Below are positions 45,570 through 54,624 of a DNA stretch of 58,585 nt, piece after piece (the first letter of the stretch is position 1; every line of letters begins with the position of its first letter). The notes beneath the pieces were generated by a model. The model did not search any database. It saw nothing but the letters and a program-made list of their open reading frames with translations, and was not told where the DNA came from. This DNA is from CAYUJH01 sp964394585. GTDB lineage: Bacteria > Bacteroidota > Bacteroidia > Cytophagales > Flammeovirgaceae. Location of the stretch: positions 1 to 58,585 of the forward strand of contig CAYMYI010000009.1 of NCBI GenBank assembly GCA_964394585.1, written 5' to 3'. The translations under genes were made by a program, and so were the position numbers.

Positions 45570-46301
45570 ATGAATGCAGAGTTTGTATATGGAGTGCAGC
45601 CGGCTGCAGAAGCCCTCGCTTCGGGAAAAGAAATTGAGCGAATTTTAGTGCAGCGGGGCTCGCTAAGCGCCAACCTAACCACACTTCTGCACGACGCCAC
45701 CCAACGCAATATCCCTGTGGTGCGTGTACCCCTCGAAAAGCTAAACCGCGTTACCAAAAAGAACCACCAAGGGGTCATAGTGTACCTCTCGCCCATTGCA
45801 TATGCTTCGCTCGACCACCTCGTAAACGAAGCCTTTACCAAAGGGGAAATGCCCTTTTTTTTACTTCTCGACCGCATAACCGATGTGCGCAACTTTGGGG
45901 CAATTAGCCGTGCTGCTGAATGCGCCGGAGTCGATGCCATCGTAATTCCTACGAAAGGGGCTGCCCAAATTAACAGCGATGCCATGCGCGCTTCTGCCGG
46001 AGCTTTACAACACATTCCGGTATGCCGTACCAAAAGCCTTTTGCACACCATTCGGTTCTTGCAAGAAAGTGGAATTCGCGTAGTTGCTTGTACCGAAAAG
46101 GCAAGCGATACCCTATACGAAACCGACCTTTCGGCACCTATTGCAATCATTATGGGTTCTGAAGAAGATGGTATTTCCAACGAATTGCTCACCAAAGCAG
46201 ACGCACTCGCCCAAATCCCTATGATGGGGAAAATCAACTCGCTCAATGTTGCCGTTGCTTGCGGGGTGGCCGTATTCGAAGCACGTAGGCAGCAAGCTTA
46301 A
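45570..46301 (+). CDS. rlmB: 23S rRNA (guanosine-2'-O-)-methyltransferase, TrmH/RlmB type
   Basis: A 243-residue SPOUT methyltransferase that uses S-adenosylmethionine. An N-terminal substrate-binding domain (FVYGVQPAAEALASGKEIER) precedes the trefoil-knot domain with LLDRITDVRNFGAISRAAEC, IVIPTKGAAQINSDAMRASA, IMGSEEDGISNELL and IPMMGKINSLNVAVACGVAV, the three family motifs. RlmB methylates G2251 in E. coli 23S rRNA; the exact position here is inferred from the family. It follows the small membrane gene by 4 bp. Confidence 0.93.
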   Translation: MNAEFVYGVQPAAEALASGKEIERILVQRGSLSANLTTLLHDATQRNIPVVRVPLEKLNRVTKKNHQGVIVYLSPIAYASLDHLVNEAFTKGEMPFFLLLDRITDVRNFGAISRAAECAGVDAIVIPTKGAAQINSDAMRASAGALQHIPVCRTKSLLHTIRFLQESGIRVVACTEKASDTLYETDLSAPIAIIMGSEEDGISNELLTKADALAQIPMMGKINSLNVAVACGVAVFEARRQQA

Positions 46302-46476
46302 CATTCAACCGCTTTGGAAACTTCCCGTACTTAGCTGCAATAAGACCCAAAATATTTCGAGACATTGCCATCTCATTAACAATTGTATAACATATGTAAA
46401 ACAAAGAAGGCGTTGTTGGATTCTTCCACAAAATTGCTTTTATTTAGAATGAGTTTAAACTAGAAGTTTATTACTA

Positions 46477-46776
46477 ATGACTTACTTTTTTAATCTTGTA
46501 CTCACCGTTGGTTTGCTTTTTTCACTCTCATGGAATCAGCACGTAGTAGCAGAAGCTTCTTCGTCGCACGATTATGAACTTGAAGAGTACATACGCTCTT
46601 GCCATTATCGGCTAATCAATTCCAACACCAATCGGCATTTGCCCAATGCGGTATTTCCCAAATATGTTGCTGTTTTTTCGTTTATCTCTCCACAAAATCA
46701 CACACTAAAAGGGAGTTTTTGTAAACTAATCCCCTCTACCCCACTCTATCTGCTACACAATGTTTTACGGATATAG
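46477..46776 (+). CDS. Possible small secreted protein, doubtful
   Basis: A 99-residue frame with a signal-peptide-like start (FFNLVLTVGLLFSLSWN, possible cleavage after VVAEA at residue 27). The rest has few charged residues, no recognisable motif, and codon usage that looks less biased than its neighbours. It sits alone between rlmB and the carbonic anhydrase gene. It may be a real secreted peptide or a chance frame. Confidence 0.3.
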   Translation: MTYFFNLVLTVGLLFSLSWNQHVVAEASSSHDYELEEYIRSCHYRLINSNTNRHLPNAVFPKYVAVFSFISPQNHTLKGSFCKLIPSTPLYLLHNVLRI

Positions 46777-46856
46777 CACGTAATTCTCCTTCTCGCTTAT
46801 CTCAAGCTTTCAATTCCATTATTCATTACTGAATAGGAGTATTATTTTGATAAGGA

Positions 46857-46892
46857 ATACACACGCTTTTTAGCTTTAAAGCATGTGTGTAT
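46857..46892 (+). terminator. Hairpin upstream of the carbonic anhydrase gene
   Basis: An 8-bp stem (46857-46864 with 46885-46892), a 2-nt bulge, then 5 more pairs (46865-46869 with 46878-46882). The tail GCTTTT is only partly T-rich. Either a terminator for upstream transcripts or a structure near the promoter of the next gene. Confidence 0.45.
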
Positions 46893-46953
46893 GCTTTTCA
46901 TCAATAAATGTAAGTAAACCGCTTTTTCCCATCACTATAAACTATTTTCAAAC

Positions 46954-47670
46954 ATGCTTCAAAGAAAGTTTCACGAGATTGTCTTACGACATTACCCTTC
47001 AGCTTTGGATACGCGAGACACCTCCATTAAATACTTAGGGCTATTGCAAAACGGGCATACGATTGACATCTCCAAAATGCTCATGGCGACTTCCCTCTGC
47101 TCCGATGATATCAACATCCCATCTACTTCTTTTTTTAGCGTAGTATTAGGCCCTTTTTTCTTAGGCGGGCTTGGCGGGCTTCCGTTTGCGGGTATTACAG
47201 GTTTAACAGCCTTTGCAAACCACATCCCTGATAAAGGAGCGGCATTTATATTCTACGGGCCACACATTGGGGTAACGCTAGAGGGCGAAATGGGCAAAAT
47301 GTACCGCCCGAGGCAAGAGAAGGCAGGTGCTTCGTGTGGGGCACTCATGTTAGCACTTCAACGGTTTCAAGAAGACCCTGCTTACAAACCTGTAATCAAA
47401 GATTCGGATTATCAGCAGATGTGGCTCGAAGAATGCTTGCTGCCCAAACGCGATGAGATTGTGCACGACGAATCGCCCGAAAAAGCTATTACCGAGGCTT
47501 GTTTTTGGAAAATCGATGAGCTAATCCACGAATACCTCCACTATACCAAAAGTGAGTTTAAAGTGGAAAAGATTGCTTTACTAGGAGGAATCATCATTAA
47601 TACCGATTATGGCGTTGACGATTATTTCGACCTGCGCAACTTTGAGGTAATCAGTACGCGAAACCTCTAA
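46954..47670 (+). CDS. LCIB-type (beta-like, theta) carbonic anhydrase
   Basis: A 238-residue soluble protein that I match to the low-CO2-inducible LCIB/LCIC family of algae and its bacterial relatives, which have a beta-carbonic-anhydrase fold. Aligned segments are HYPSALDTRDTSI near the start, then MATSLCSDDIN, LGGLPFAGITGLTAFANHIP, FYGPHIGVTLEGEMGKMYRP and GASCGALMLALQ. The expected zinc ligands are Cys49, His90 and Cys128, and Asp51 in C-x-D matches the catalytic Asp of beta enzymes. It should interconvert CO2 and bicarbonate. It lies 150 bp upstream of ppc, which consumes bicarbonate. Some LCIB proteins are inactive in vitro, so activity is inferred. Confidence 0.8.
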   Translation: MLQRKFHEIVLRHYPSALDTRDTSIKYLGLLQNGHTIDISKMLMATSLCSDDINIPSTSFFSVVLGPFFLGGLGGLPFAGITGLTAFANHIPDKGAAFIFYGPHIGVTLEGEMGKMYRPRQEKAGASCGALMLALQRFQEDPAYKPVIKDSDYQQMWLEECLLPKRDEIVHDESPEKAITEACFWKIDELIHEYLHYTKSEFKVEKIALLGGIIINTDYGVDDYFDLRNFEVISTRNL

Positions 47671-47728
47671 CTAACTAGACTTTTAACCTTTACCATCACG
47701 CACATTAACATGTAAAATCATTCATCAT

Positions 47729-47758
47729 ATGGCATGTTGAAAATGTAAAACATGCCAT
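47729..47758 (+). repeat. Perfect 10-bp inverted repeat between carbonic anhydrase and ppc genes
   Basis: ATGGCATGTT (47729-47738) and AACATGCCAT (47749-47758) are perfect inverted copies, 10 nt apart. There is no T-tract, so it is not a typical terminator. It could be a regulator-binding palindrome, a processing hairpin or an attenuator ahead of ppc. Confidence 0.7.
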
Positions 47759-47820
47759 TATGATACTTCACTAACAACTTTGATGAACTAACTAATTTTC
47801 AAACTTCAAATAATTTAAAG

Positions 47821-50631
47821 ATGACCTTCATTAAAGAAAACACAAATGATATTATCGATTTAGAAGAAGTGCTTGGTAAGCTACCTGAAGACCTCCAAAA
47901 ACCCTATCTCGATTTTAGGTTCTTGCTGGATGCTTTAAAAGAAGTGCTTATTGAAAATGGTGAGGAGGAAATTGCCCGGCACATTCTGTTTGTTAACCAG
48001 ATGGGCAACCCCAAAAATCAAACTTTATCGCACCAACACATTCAACTCTATAGCATTCTATTCCAGTTGCTCAACATTGCCGAAATCAATTATGAAGTAC
48101 AGCACAGAAGGGCACAAGAAAACCAAGATTTAACCTCTGTAGAAGGCCTTTGGGCATGGAACTTCCATCGGCTACTCAACCAAAAAGGAGCGAATGCCGA
48201 ACAAATTGCCAAAACGCTGCCCAACGTTCGCATTGAACCGGTACTCACGGCTCACCCTACTGAGGCAAAGCGTGCCACGGTGCTAGAGCATCACCGCGAC
48301 TTATACGTACAAGTAGTGCGTAGAGAAAACCCTATGTTTTCCGATTTTGAGCAAAAACAAATCCGCGAACAAATCAAACTTACCTTATACAAGCTTTGGA
48401 AAACAGGAGAGATTTTTATCGAAAAGCCCGATGTGTCCTCAGAACTACGCAACGTGCTCCACTACTTCACCAATGTGTTCCCCGAAATTATTTCCATTCT
48501 TGATAACCGTTTACTCAACGCGTGGGAAAATGCCGGTTTTGAGAAGGAAACAATTCACCAACGCAGTGCTTTTCCCCGCATTCGGTTTGGAGATTGGGTT
48601 GGTGGCGACCGCGACGGTCATCCCTTAGTAACTAGCGAGGTTACCGCGTATACGCTATCGCAGTTGCGATTGCATGCGCTTATTGTCATTCGCAGAAAGC
48701 TGCTGAAGTTGGTGAAAAGTCTGAGTTTTAAACTGCCGATTCACCAAGCTCCTGCCTTTTTCCAAGAACGTTTGTTAGCCATGGCAGAGCAACTGGGCAG
48801 CCTAGGGAGTGCTGCCTTGCACCGCAACAAAGGGGAAGCATTTCGGCAGTATGTGGGCTTATTGCTCGCTCGTTTACCCATTGACACCGCCCGAGGACAT
48901 GCCACCGCACTCAAAGAGTTTCCCGGGGCTTATGCCACCCCCAAACCACTGCTCGACGACCTCGAAATCCTCCGCAACGCCCTGTACGAATATGGGGCAA
49001 AATCAGTTGTGCAAAACGATATGCACGAAATCATCCGAGTAGTTTCCATTTTTGGATTTCACCTTGCCTCGTTAGACATCCGCCAAAACAGCGCGTTTCA
49101 CGATAAAGCCATCAGCCAACTCATGAGCCTAGCAGGGTATCACGGAGACGATTTCACCACGAAAGGCGAAGAGTGGCGCGTAGCGTTTATCGATAAAGAA
49201 CTCGAGACTTTACGCCCCTTTGCCTATACCAAAGCGACCCTACTCCCCGAAGCCAAAGCCGTGGTAGAAGTACACCAAGTGGTTGAAAAACACATTTCGC
49301 ACTATGGTATTCATGGGATTGTGTCGTTCATTGTGAGTATGACCCGCAGCCTCTCCGATTTACTGGCAGTATATCTGCTTGCCCGCGAAGCAGGGCTTTT
49401 GCTCGAAACAGAAGAAGGCATCGCATGCCAAGTGCCAGTAGTGCCTTTGTTTGAAACCATCGAAGATTTAGAAGCGGCTCCTGCCATCCTCGACGCCTTC
49501 TTATCGCATCCTATTACTCAGAATACCTTGCGGCACATCCAAAAAGTACGCGAAGACAGCCTGCTTGTGCAACAGGTAATGGTTGGGTATAGCGATAGTA
49601 ACAAAGATGGTGGGATTATTGCCAGCCAATGGGGGCTACACAAAGCACAAGCCGCCCTTAGCAAAGTAGGCGAAAAACACGGAGTGATTGTCCGTTTCTT
49701 CCACGGGAAAGGGGGGTCTATTAGCCGTGGTGGAGGCCCTACACATCAGTTTATCGATGCGCTACCGCATTCCTCGTTAAAAGGAGATATCCGCCTGACC
49801 GAACAAGGAGAAACCATTGAACAGAAATATGCCAACCGAATCAACGCGGCGTATAACCTTGAGCTGTTATTAGCCGGAACACTCACGAAAACCCTAGAGA
49901 GCCAGCTCGTTCAGCAAAAAGGTCATGCCCTTAGCGATACACTCGAATGGATGGCGAACACCAGCCGCGAAGCATACAGTTCCCTGCTTAATCAAGAAGG
50001 GTTCATACGGTTCTATCGCCAAGCGACTCCCATCGATGCGATTGAATCTAGCAAAATTGGTTCTCGCCCGGCACGCCGAACAGGTGCACAAACCCTAAAA
50101 GATTTGCGAGCGATTCCGTGGGTATTTTCATGGAGTCAGTGCCGATATAATATCACCTCTTGGTATGGGGTAGGTACTATACTCGAAAAAATGGCGCAGC
50201 AAAAGCCCGAAGCTTACCAATCCATCAAAGAAGGATGCAAAACCGATCCTTTCCTACAATATGTGCTATCGAATGTAGATGCCAGTTTGTTACTCACCGA
50301 TGTAGGCATTATGAAACAATATGCTGCACTTGTACAAGAAGAAACGCTCCGCGAGAAGTTCCTCAACCTCTTTTTAGAGGAACTCAACCTGGTTCGTAAG
50401 CACCTCAACTTCTTATTGGGCGAAGCTTACCAAAAAGAAAAAGAAGCTTCTCAGCACATTTTCACCTTACGCAATACTATTGCCATGCCTTTGCACTATA
50501 AACAAATTGCATTGCTTCGGGAGTGGAGAATCATTAAAAAAGAAAATATGGGCGAAGAAGCCGATGGCATTCTCCTTTCCTTACTGCTTACCATTAATGC
50601 TATTTCGAGTGCAGTAGGGTATACCGGCTAA
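47821..50631 (+). CDS. ppc: Phosphoenolpyruvate carboxylase
   Basis: A 936-residue enzyme making oxaloacetate from PEP and bicarbonate. The signatures are all present: VLTAHPTEAKRATVLEHHRD with the catalytic His, FGDWVGGDRDGHPLV, VMVGYSDSNKDGGIIASQW with the conserved Lys, and the glycine loop FHGKGGSISRGGGPT. SRPARRTGAQTLKDLRAIPW also matches. In the glycine loop a Lys replaces the Arg of the E. coli FHGRGG; the later Arg is kept. The C-terminus reads VGYTG rather than MQNTG. Both look like subfamily traits. It is followed 15 bp later by sdhA, so the two are co-transcribed. Expression may also depend on the inverted repeat upstream. Confidence 0.97.
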   Translation: MTFIKENTNDIIDLEEVLGKLPEDLQKPYLDFRFLLDALKEVLIENGEEEIARHILFVNQMGNPKNQTLSHQHIQLYSILFQLLNIAEINYEVQHRRAQENQDLTSVEGLWAWNFHRLLNQKGANAEQIAKTLPNVRIEPVLTAHPTEAKRATVLEHHRDLYVQVVRRENPMFSDFEQKQIREQIKLTLYKLWKTGEIFIEKPDVSSELRNVLHYFTNVFPEIISILDNRLLNAWENAGFEKETIHQRSAFPRIRFGDWVGGDRDGHPLVTSEVTAYTLSQLRLHALIVIRRKLLKLVKSLSFKLPIHQAPAFFQERLLAMAEQLGSLGSAALHRNKGEAFRQYVGLLLARLPIDTARGHATALKEFPGAYATPKPLLDDLEILRNALYEYGAKSVVQNDMHEIIRVVSIFGFHLASLDIRQNSAFHDKAISQLMSLAGYHGDDFTTKGEEWRVAFIDKELETLRPFAYTKATLLPEAKAVVEVHQVVEKHISHYGIHGIVSFIVSMTRSLSDLLAVYLLAREAGLLLETEEGIACQVPVVPLFETIEDLEAAPAILDAFLSHPITQNTLRHIQKVREDSLLVQQVMVGYSDSNKDGGIIASQWGLHKAQAALSKVGEKHGVIVRFFHGKGGSISRGGGPTHQFIDALPHSSLKGDIRLTEQGETIEQKYANRINAAYNLELLLAGTLTKTLESQLVQQKGHALSDTLEWMANTSREAYSSLLNQEGFIRFYRQATPIDAIESSKIGSRPARRTGAQTLKDLRAIPWVFSWSQCRYNITSWYGVGTILEKMAQQKPEAYQSIKEGCKTDPFLQYVLSNVDASLLLTDVGIMKQYAALVQEETLREKFLNLFLEELNLVRKHLNFLLGEAYQKEKEASQHIFTLRNTIAMPLHYKQIALLREWRIIKKENMGEEADGILLSLLLTINAISSAVGYTG

Positions 50632-50646
50632 TAAAACTGAACTACT

Positions 50647-52557
50647 ATGTTAGAACATAAAATTCCTGAAGGGCCTTTAAAAGAAAAATGGTCGGCTTAT
50701 AAAGAAAATTGCCGTTTGATTTCTCCGGCAAACAAACAAAAATATACGGTCATTGTAGTGGGTACCGGTTTAGCAGGTGCGAGCGCTGCAGCAACCCTTG
50801 CCGAAAACGGTTACCAAGTCAAAAGCTTTTGTTTCCATCCTTCCCCTAGGCAAGCCCATTCGGTGGCAGCTCAAGGAGGGGTAAACTCTGCTAAAAACTA
50901 TAAATACGATGGCGATAGTATCCATCGTATGTTTATGGATACTCTAAAAGGGGGCGATTTCCGATCGAGAGAAGCCAACGTACACCGAATGGCGGAATGC
51001 TCTTCAATGTTAATTGACCAAGCCGTAGCACAAGGCGTTCCTTTTGCCAGAGAATACGGTGGATACCTTGCCAATCGTTCTTTTGGTGGCGTGCAAGTGC
51101 AGCGCACGTTCTATGCCAGAGGACAAACTGGGCAGCAATTGCTCCTAGGAGCGTATGGCAGCTTAATGCGTCAAGTTCACTTGGGAAAGGTACAGCTGTA
51201 TAACAAACATGAAATGCTCGATTTGGTAGTAGAAGAAGGAAAAGCAGCGGGCATTATTACTCGAAATTTGATTACCGGTGCTATTGAGAGCCATGCCGCC
51301 CATGCCGTAGTATTGGCTACCGGAGGATATGGCAAAATTTACTACCTCTCTACACTGGCAATGGGCTGTAATGGGTCGGCTATTTGGCGCGCCCACAAAA
51401 AAGGGGCGCTTTTCGCGAACCCAAGCTGGATACAAATGCACCCTACGTGCCTGCCCCAAAGTGGAGAATACCAATCGAAACTCACACTTATGTCAGAAAG
51501 TTTGCGCAACGATGGCAGAATTTGGGTGCCCCTCAAACCAAACGACCGCCGCCCTCCAAACGAAATCCCCGAAGCAGAAAGAGACTACTACTTAGAGCGC
51601 ATGTACCCCGGATTTGGCAACCTGACTCCAAGGGATATTGCCTCAAGAGCCGCTAAGCGTGCCATCGATGCTGGGCAAGGCGTTGGAGAGCTGCGCAATG
51701 CGGTGTATCTCGATTTTAAGGATGCCATCCAACAATTTGGTAAACAAACCATCCGCGAACGATACGGCAACCTGTTCGAAATGTACGAGCACATCACCGG
51801 GGTGAATGCCTACGAAGAACCTATGAAAATTGCACCGGCTGCGCATTTTACCATGGGAGGGCTATGGGTTGACTACGAACTGATGACAACCCTCCCCGGA
51901 TTGTTTGCCCTAGGTGAATGCAATTTTGCCGACCACGGAGCAAACCGTTTGGGGGCTAATTCGCTATTGCAAGCGTGCGTAGATGGATACTATATCCTTC
52001 CGTACACTCTCACGAATTATTTAGCTTCTGTAACGCCTCATCCATTGCAAAATCAATCCTCATCTTTTAAAAAAGCTCATACACAAGTAGAAACAGCATT
52101 GGAAAAACTGTGTTCTATCGATGGTTCTATTACTGCTACCAGCTTCCATAGAGAACTAGGGGATATTTTGTGGCAACATTGCGGACTAATCCGTAGCAAA
52201 TCGAGCTTGTGCAAAGCCATCGATCAGATTACCGAACTGAGAGCCACGTTCTACCAAAAACTCAAAATCCCTTCGAATAGCCAAGGAGTGAACATAGAAC
52301 TAGAGTTAGCGGGTAGAGTCGCCGATTATTTGGAACTAGGCGAACTCATGTGCCGCGATGCCCTCGCCAGGGAAGAATCCTGCGGTGCACACTTCAGAGA
52401 AGAATACCAAACCCCCGAAGGAGAAGCCCTGCGCAACGACGACGCCTTCTGCCATGTAGCTGCGTGGGAGTATCAAGGCGAAGAAGTAAAGCCTAAACTC
52501 CATAAGGAAAAACTTGTATTTGAAGAAACCTCCCTCACAACTCGTAGCTATCAATAA
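50647..52557 (+). CDS. sdhA: Succinate dehydrogenase / fumarate reductase flavoprotein subunit
   Basis: A 636-residue FAD enzyme subunit of the Bacteroidota SdhA type (HKIPEGPLKEKWSAYKEN at the start). It has the dinucleotide motif VIVVGTGLAGASAA, the covalent-FAD region HSVAAQGGVNSAKN, the substrate-site segments PTCLPQSG, AAHFTMGGLWVD and GANRLGANSLLQA, and the catalytic Arg region RDIASRAAKRAID. It should oxidise succinate or reduce fumarate. The iron-sulfur (sdhB) and membrane (sdhC) genes that normally flank it are absent; its neighbours are ppc and rluB. The partner subunits must be elsewhere, or this copy works differently. Confidence 0.93.
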   Translation: MLEHKIPEGPLKEKWSAYKENCRLISPANKQKYTVIVVGTGLAGASAAATLAENGYQVKSFCFHPSPRQAHSVAAQGGVNSAKNYKYDGDSIHRMFMDTLKGGDFRSREANVHRMAECSSMLIDQAVAQGVPFAREYGGYLANRSFGGVQVQRTFYARGQTGQQLLLGAYGSLMRQVHLGKVQLYNKHEMLDLVVEEGKAAGIITRNLITGAIESHAAHAVVLATGGYGKIYYLSTLAMGCNGSAIWRAHKKGALFANPSWIQMHPTCLPQSGEYQSKLTLMSESLRNDGRIWVPLKPNDRRPPNEIPEAERDYYLERMYPGFGNLTPRDIASRAAKRAIDAGQGVGELRNAVYLDFKDAIQQFGKQTIRERYGNLFEMYEHITGVNAYEEPMKIAPAAHFTMGGLWVDYELMTTLPGLFALGECNFADHGANRLGANSLLQACVDGYYILPYTLTNYLASVTPHPLQNQSSSFKKAHTQVETALEKLCSIDGSITATSFHRELGDILWQHCGLIRSKSSLCKAIDQITELRATFYQKLKIPSNSQGVNIELELAGRVADYLELGELMCRDALAREESCGAHFREEYQTPEGEALRNDDAFCHVAAWEYQGEEVKPKLHKEKLVFEETSLTTRSYQ

Positions 52558-52797
52558 AAAATTGCTTTTTTACCTCTGCAGCCATGCTGCAAGTTGTGCT
52601 ATCAGCTTGTGGCCTGGCTATTTTTGCCGTTCAAAACGCGCTGTCTGCCGCTTCTATTAGTAAGAACCCAAATATTTCCTCAACTTTGCCGAATGGTTCA
52701 GCAGCAGTTTTGTTGTATTGATAAAACGGTTCATTTTCATCTGCGATCCCTCCCACATATTTCAAAATAGATATTTTTTATCCTCTTTCATATTATC

Positions 52798-53733
52798 ATG
52801 GAAAAACACAACAGACCCTATAAAAAACGCCGAAAACTCACTATTAAACTAAAAGACGAATCGAAAGGCGGTAAGTATAATAATTCAGACAAGAACTCTT
52901 CCCAAAAAACGCCGGTAAAAGAAGCTCCTCGCTATAATTTGGAGAAGCTCAAAGCTATTGGAAAAGCAAAGAACAAACGTTTTTCACCTACCAAAGATGA
53001 GATGCGGCTAAACCGCTACATCGCCAATTCGGGGGTATGCTCGCGCCGCGAAGCCGACGAGCTAATTGCCAAAGGTAGCATCGCCGTAAATGGAAAGGTA
53101 ATTACCGAAATGGGCTATAAAGTGCAAAGAAGCGATACGGTAACCTACAACGGTAAGCCCTTAAAACCTGAAAAAAAGGTGTATGTGCTGCTCAACAAAC
53201 CGAAGGGCTTTATCACTACTATGAAAGACCCCCAAGGCAGAAAAACGGTGATGCAATTGGTGCAGAATGCTTCGCAAGAACGGATTTATCCCGTCGGGCG
53301 GCTCGACCGAAATACTACTGGCTTGCTTCTTTTCACCAACGATGGCGACCTTTCCAAGCAATTGGCGCACCCTTCAGGAAACGTACAGAAAATCTACCAT
53401 GTTACCCTCGATAAGCCGCTTTCACGTACCGATTTTGAAAACCTCACTCAAAATGGCGTAGAGCTAGAAGATGGCCCCGTACCTATCGATGGCCTTTCGA
53501 TACTTTCCGACGACATGACCATGCTGGGCATTGAGTTACATTCGGGGAAAAACCGCATTGTACGCCGCATTTTCGAACATTTTGGCTATGAAGTCGTGCG
53601 GCTTGACCGAACGGTATTTGCAGGCCTTTCCAAAATTGACTTGCCACGTGGTAAATGGCGGTTCCTTACCGAAAAAGAAGTCATTCAGCTAAAATATTTT
53701 ACGGGGAAAAACCAAAAAGCCCCCAAAAAGTAA
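52798..53733 (+). CDS. rluB: 23S rRNA pseudouridine synthase, RluB/RsuA type
   Basis: A 311-residue enzyme. A basic, probably disordered N-terminus of about 65 residues leads to an S4 RNA-binding domain (MRLNRYIANSGVCSRREADE, about 68-115). The pseudouridine synthase domain follows, with NKPKGFITT and the catalytic Asp in PVGRLDRNTTGLLLFTNDGD. The family makes pseudouridine in 23S (RluB/RluE/RluF) or 16S (RsuA) rRNA; RluB is the best guess. It is monocistronic. Confidence 0.92.
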   Translation: MEKHNRPYKKRRKLTIKLKDESKGGKYNNSDKNSSQKTPVKEAPRYNLEKLKAIGKAKNKRFSPTKDEMRLNRYIANSGVCSRREADELIAKGSIAVNGKVITEMGYKVQRSDTVTYNGKPLKPEKKVYVLLNKPKGFITTMKDPQGRKTVMQLVQNASQERIYPVGRLDRNTTGLLLFTNDGDLSKQLAHPSGNVQKIYHVTLDKPLSRTDFENLTQNGVELEDGPVPIDGLSILSDDMTMLGIELHSGKNRIVRRIFEHFGYEVVRLDRTVFAGLSKIDLPRGKWRFLTEKEVIQLKYFTGKNQKAPKK

Positions 53734-53803
53734 TTTTGTCTGTAAAAAGACTTCCAAAATGGTGCCCCAAAGTTACCTATGCACCTCACTAAATTCTACT
53801 ACC

Positions 53804-54580
53804 ATGAAAACGACTCGCTTACTACTGGCAGGCTTGCTCGTAGGGCTGTTGTACAGTTGTCAAAACACCTCGCAGCTCGATGCCCAAGCCATTATCGACC
53901 GCGCCATTGAAGTACATGGAGGTGAACGTTACGAAACCTCTATCATACGGTTTTCGTTTCGTGATAGGCAATATGAGCGCATGCGGAATGGGGGAACTTT
54001 CCGATTCTCGCGCACTTTCCAAGACTCTGCCCAACAAACCATTTCCGATGTACTCACAAACAGTGGGCTTACGCGTAGGATAGAAGGGCAAATCGTTCCT
54101 CTTAGCCAAGAAGACCAGCAGAAATACACCGCCTCGGTCAATTCGGTCATTTATTTTGCACTGTTACCCTACCGACTTAACGATGCTGCCGTAATTAAAA
54201 AATATTTGGGTGAAATTGCTCTAAAAGGAATGCCCTACCACAAAATAGAAGTAACCTTCCGGGCAAACGGGGGTGGAGAAGATTATCAAGACGTGTTCGT
54301 GTATTGGATTCACCAAGAAGATTTCACCATAGATTATCTGGCATACAGTTATGCTGAAGAAGAGGGAATCGGGACGCGCTTCCGTGAAGCGTACAACGCA
54401 CGAGTAGTCAATGGAATCCGCTTCGCCGACTATATCAACTACAAAGGGAACGGAGCGCTATACCCCGGCGATTTGGACACTCTGTTTGCGCAAGGTTCCC
54501 TCGAAATACTTTCTAAGATTGAACTAGAAGGCATAGAAGTGGAAATACTCGCGGACGACTCCTTCACTTCAAAACAATAA
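53804..54580 (+). CDS. DUF6503-type outer-membrane lipoprotein
   Basis: A 258-residue lipoprotein; the ATG at 53804 starts a clear lipoprotein signal (VGLLYSC, Cys19). The mature protein is beta-rich with DAQAIIDRAIEVHGGERYET, FALLPYRLNDAAVIKKYLGE and PGDLDTLFAQGSL, matching the DUF6503 family of Bacteroidota. The fold recalls LolA-like lipoprotein carriers, but the role is unknown. A TAATTTTG element at 53731-53738 could be its promoter. It is convergent with the SDR gene across a shared terminator. Confidence 0.82.
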   Translation: MKTTRLLLAGLLVGLLYSCQNTSQLDAQAIIDRAIEVHGGERYETSIIRFSFRDRQYERMRNGGTFRFSRTFQDSAQQTISDVLTNSGLTRRIEGQIVPLSQEDQQKYTASVNSVIYFALLPYRLNDAAVIKKYLGEIALKGMPYHKIEVTFRANGGGEDYQDVFVYWIHQEDFTIDYLAYSYAEEEGIGTRFREAYNARVVNGIRFADYINYKGNGALYPGDLDTLFAQGSLEILSKIELEGIEVEILADDSFTSKQ

Positions 54581-54582
54581 AA

Positions 54583-54613
54583 AAAGTAGGGCTACCGATA
54601 GTACCCCTGCTTT
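54583..54613. terminator. Bidirectional terminator between the DUF6503 and SDR genes
   Basis: A 13-position stem with one mismatch and one G-T pair (54583-54595 with 54601-54613) and a 5-nt loop. On the minus strand a T-run follows (complement of the A-run at 54578-54585); on the plus strand the right arm itself ends in TTT. Confidence 0.75.
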
Positions 54614-54624
54614 AAAGTATCAAT

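Noticed and set aside
52558..52797. Possible small gene or RNA between sdhA and rluB
   Set aside because: Only a 6-bp palindrome (tgcagc/gctgca near 52580) is visible, with no frame or T-tract to support a gene or terminator.
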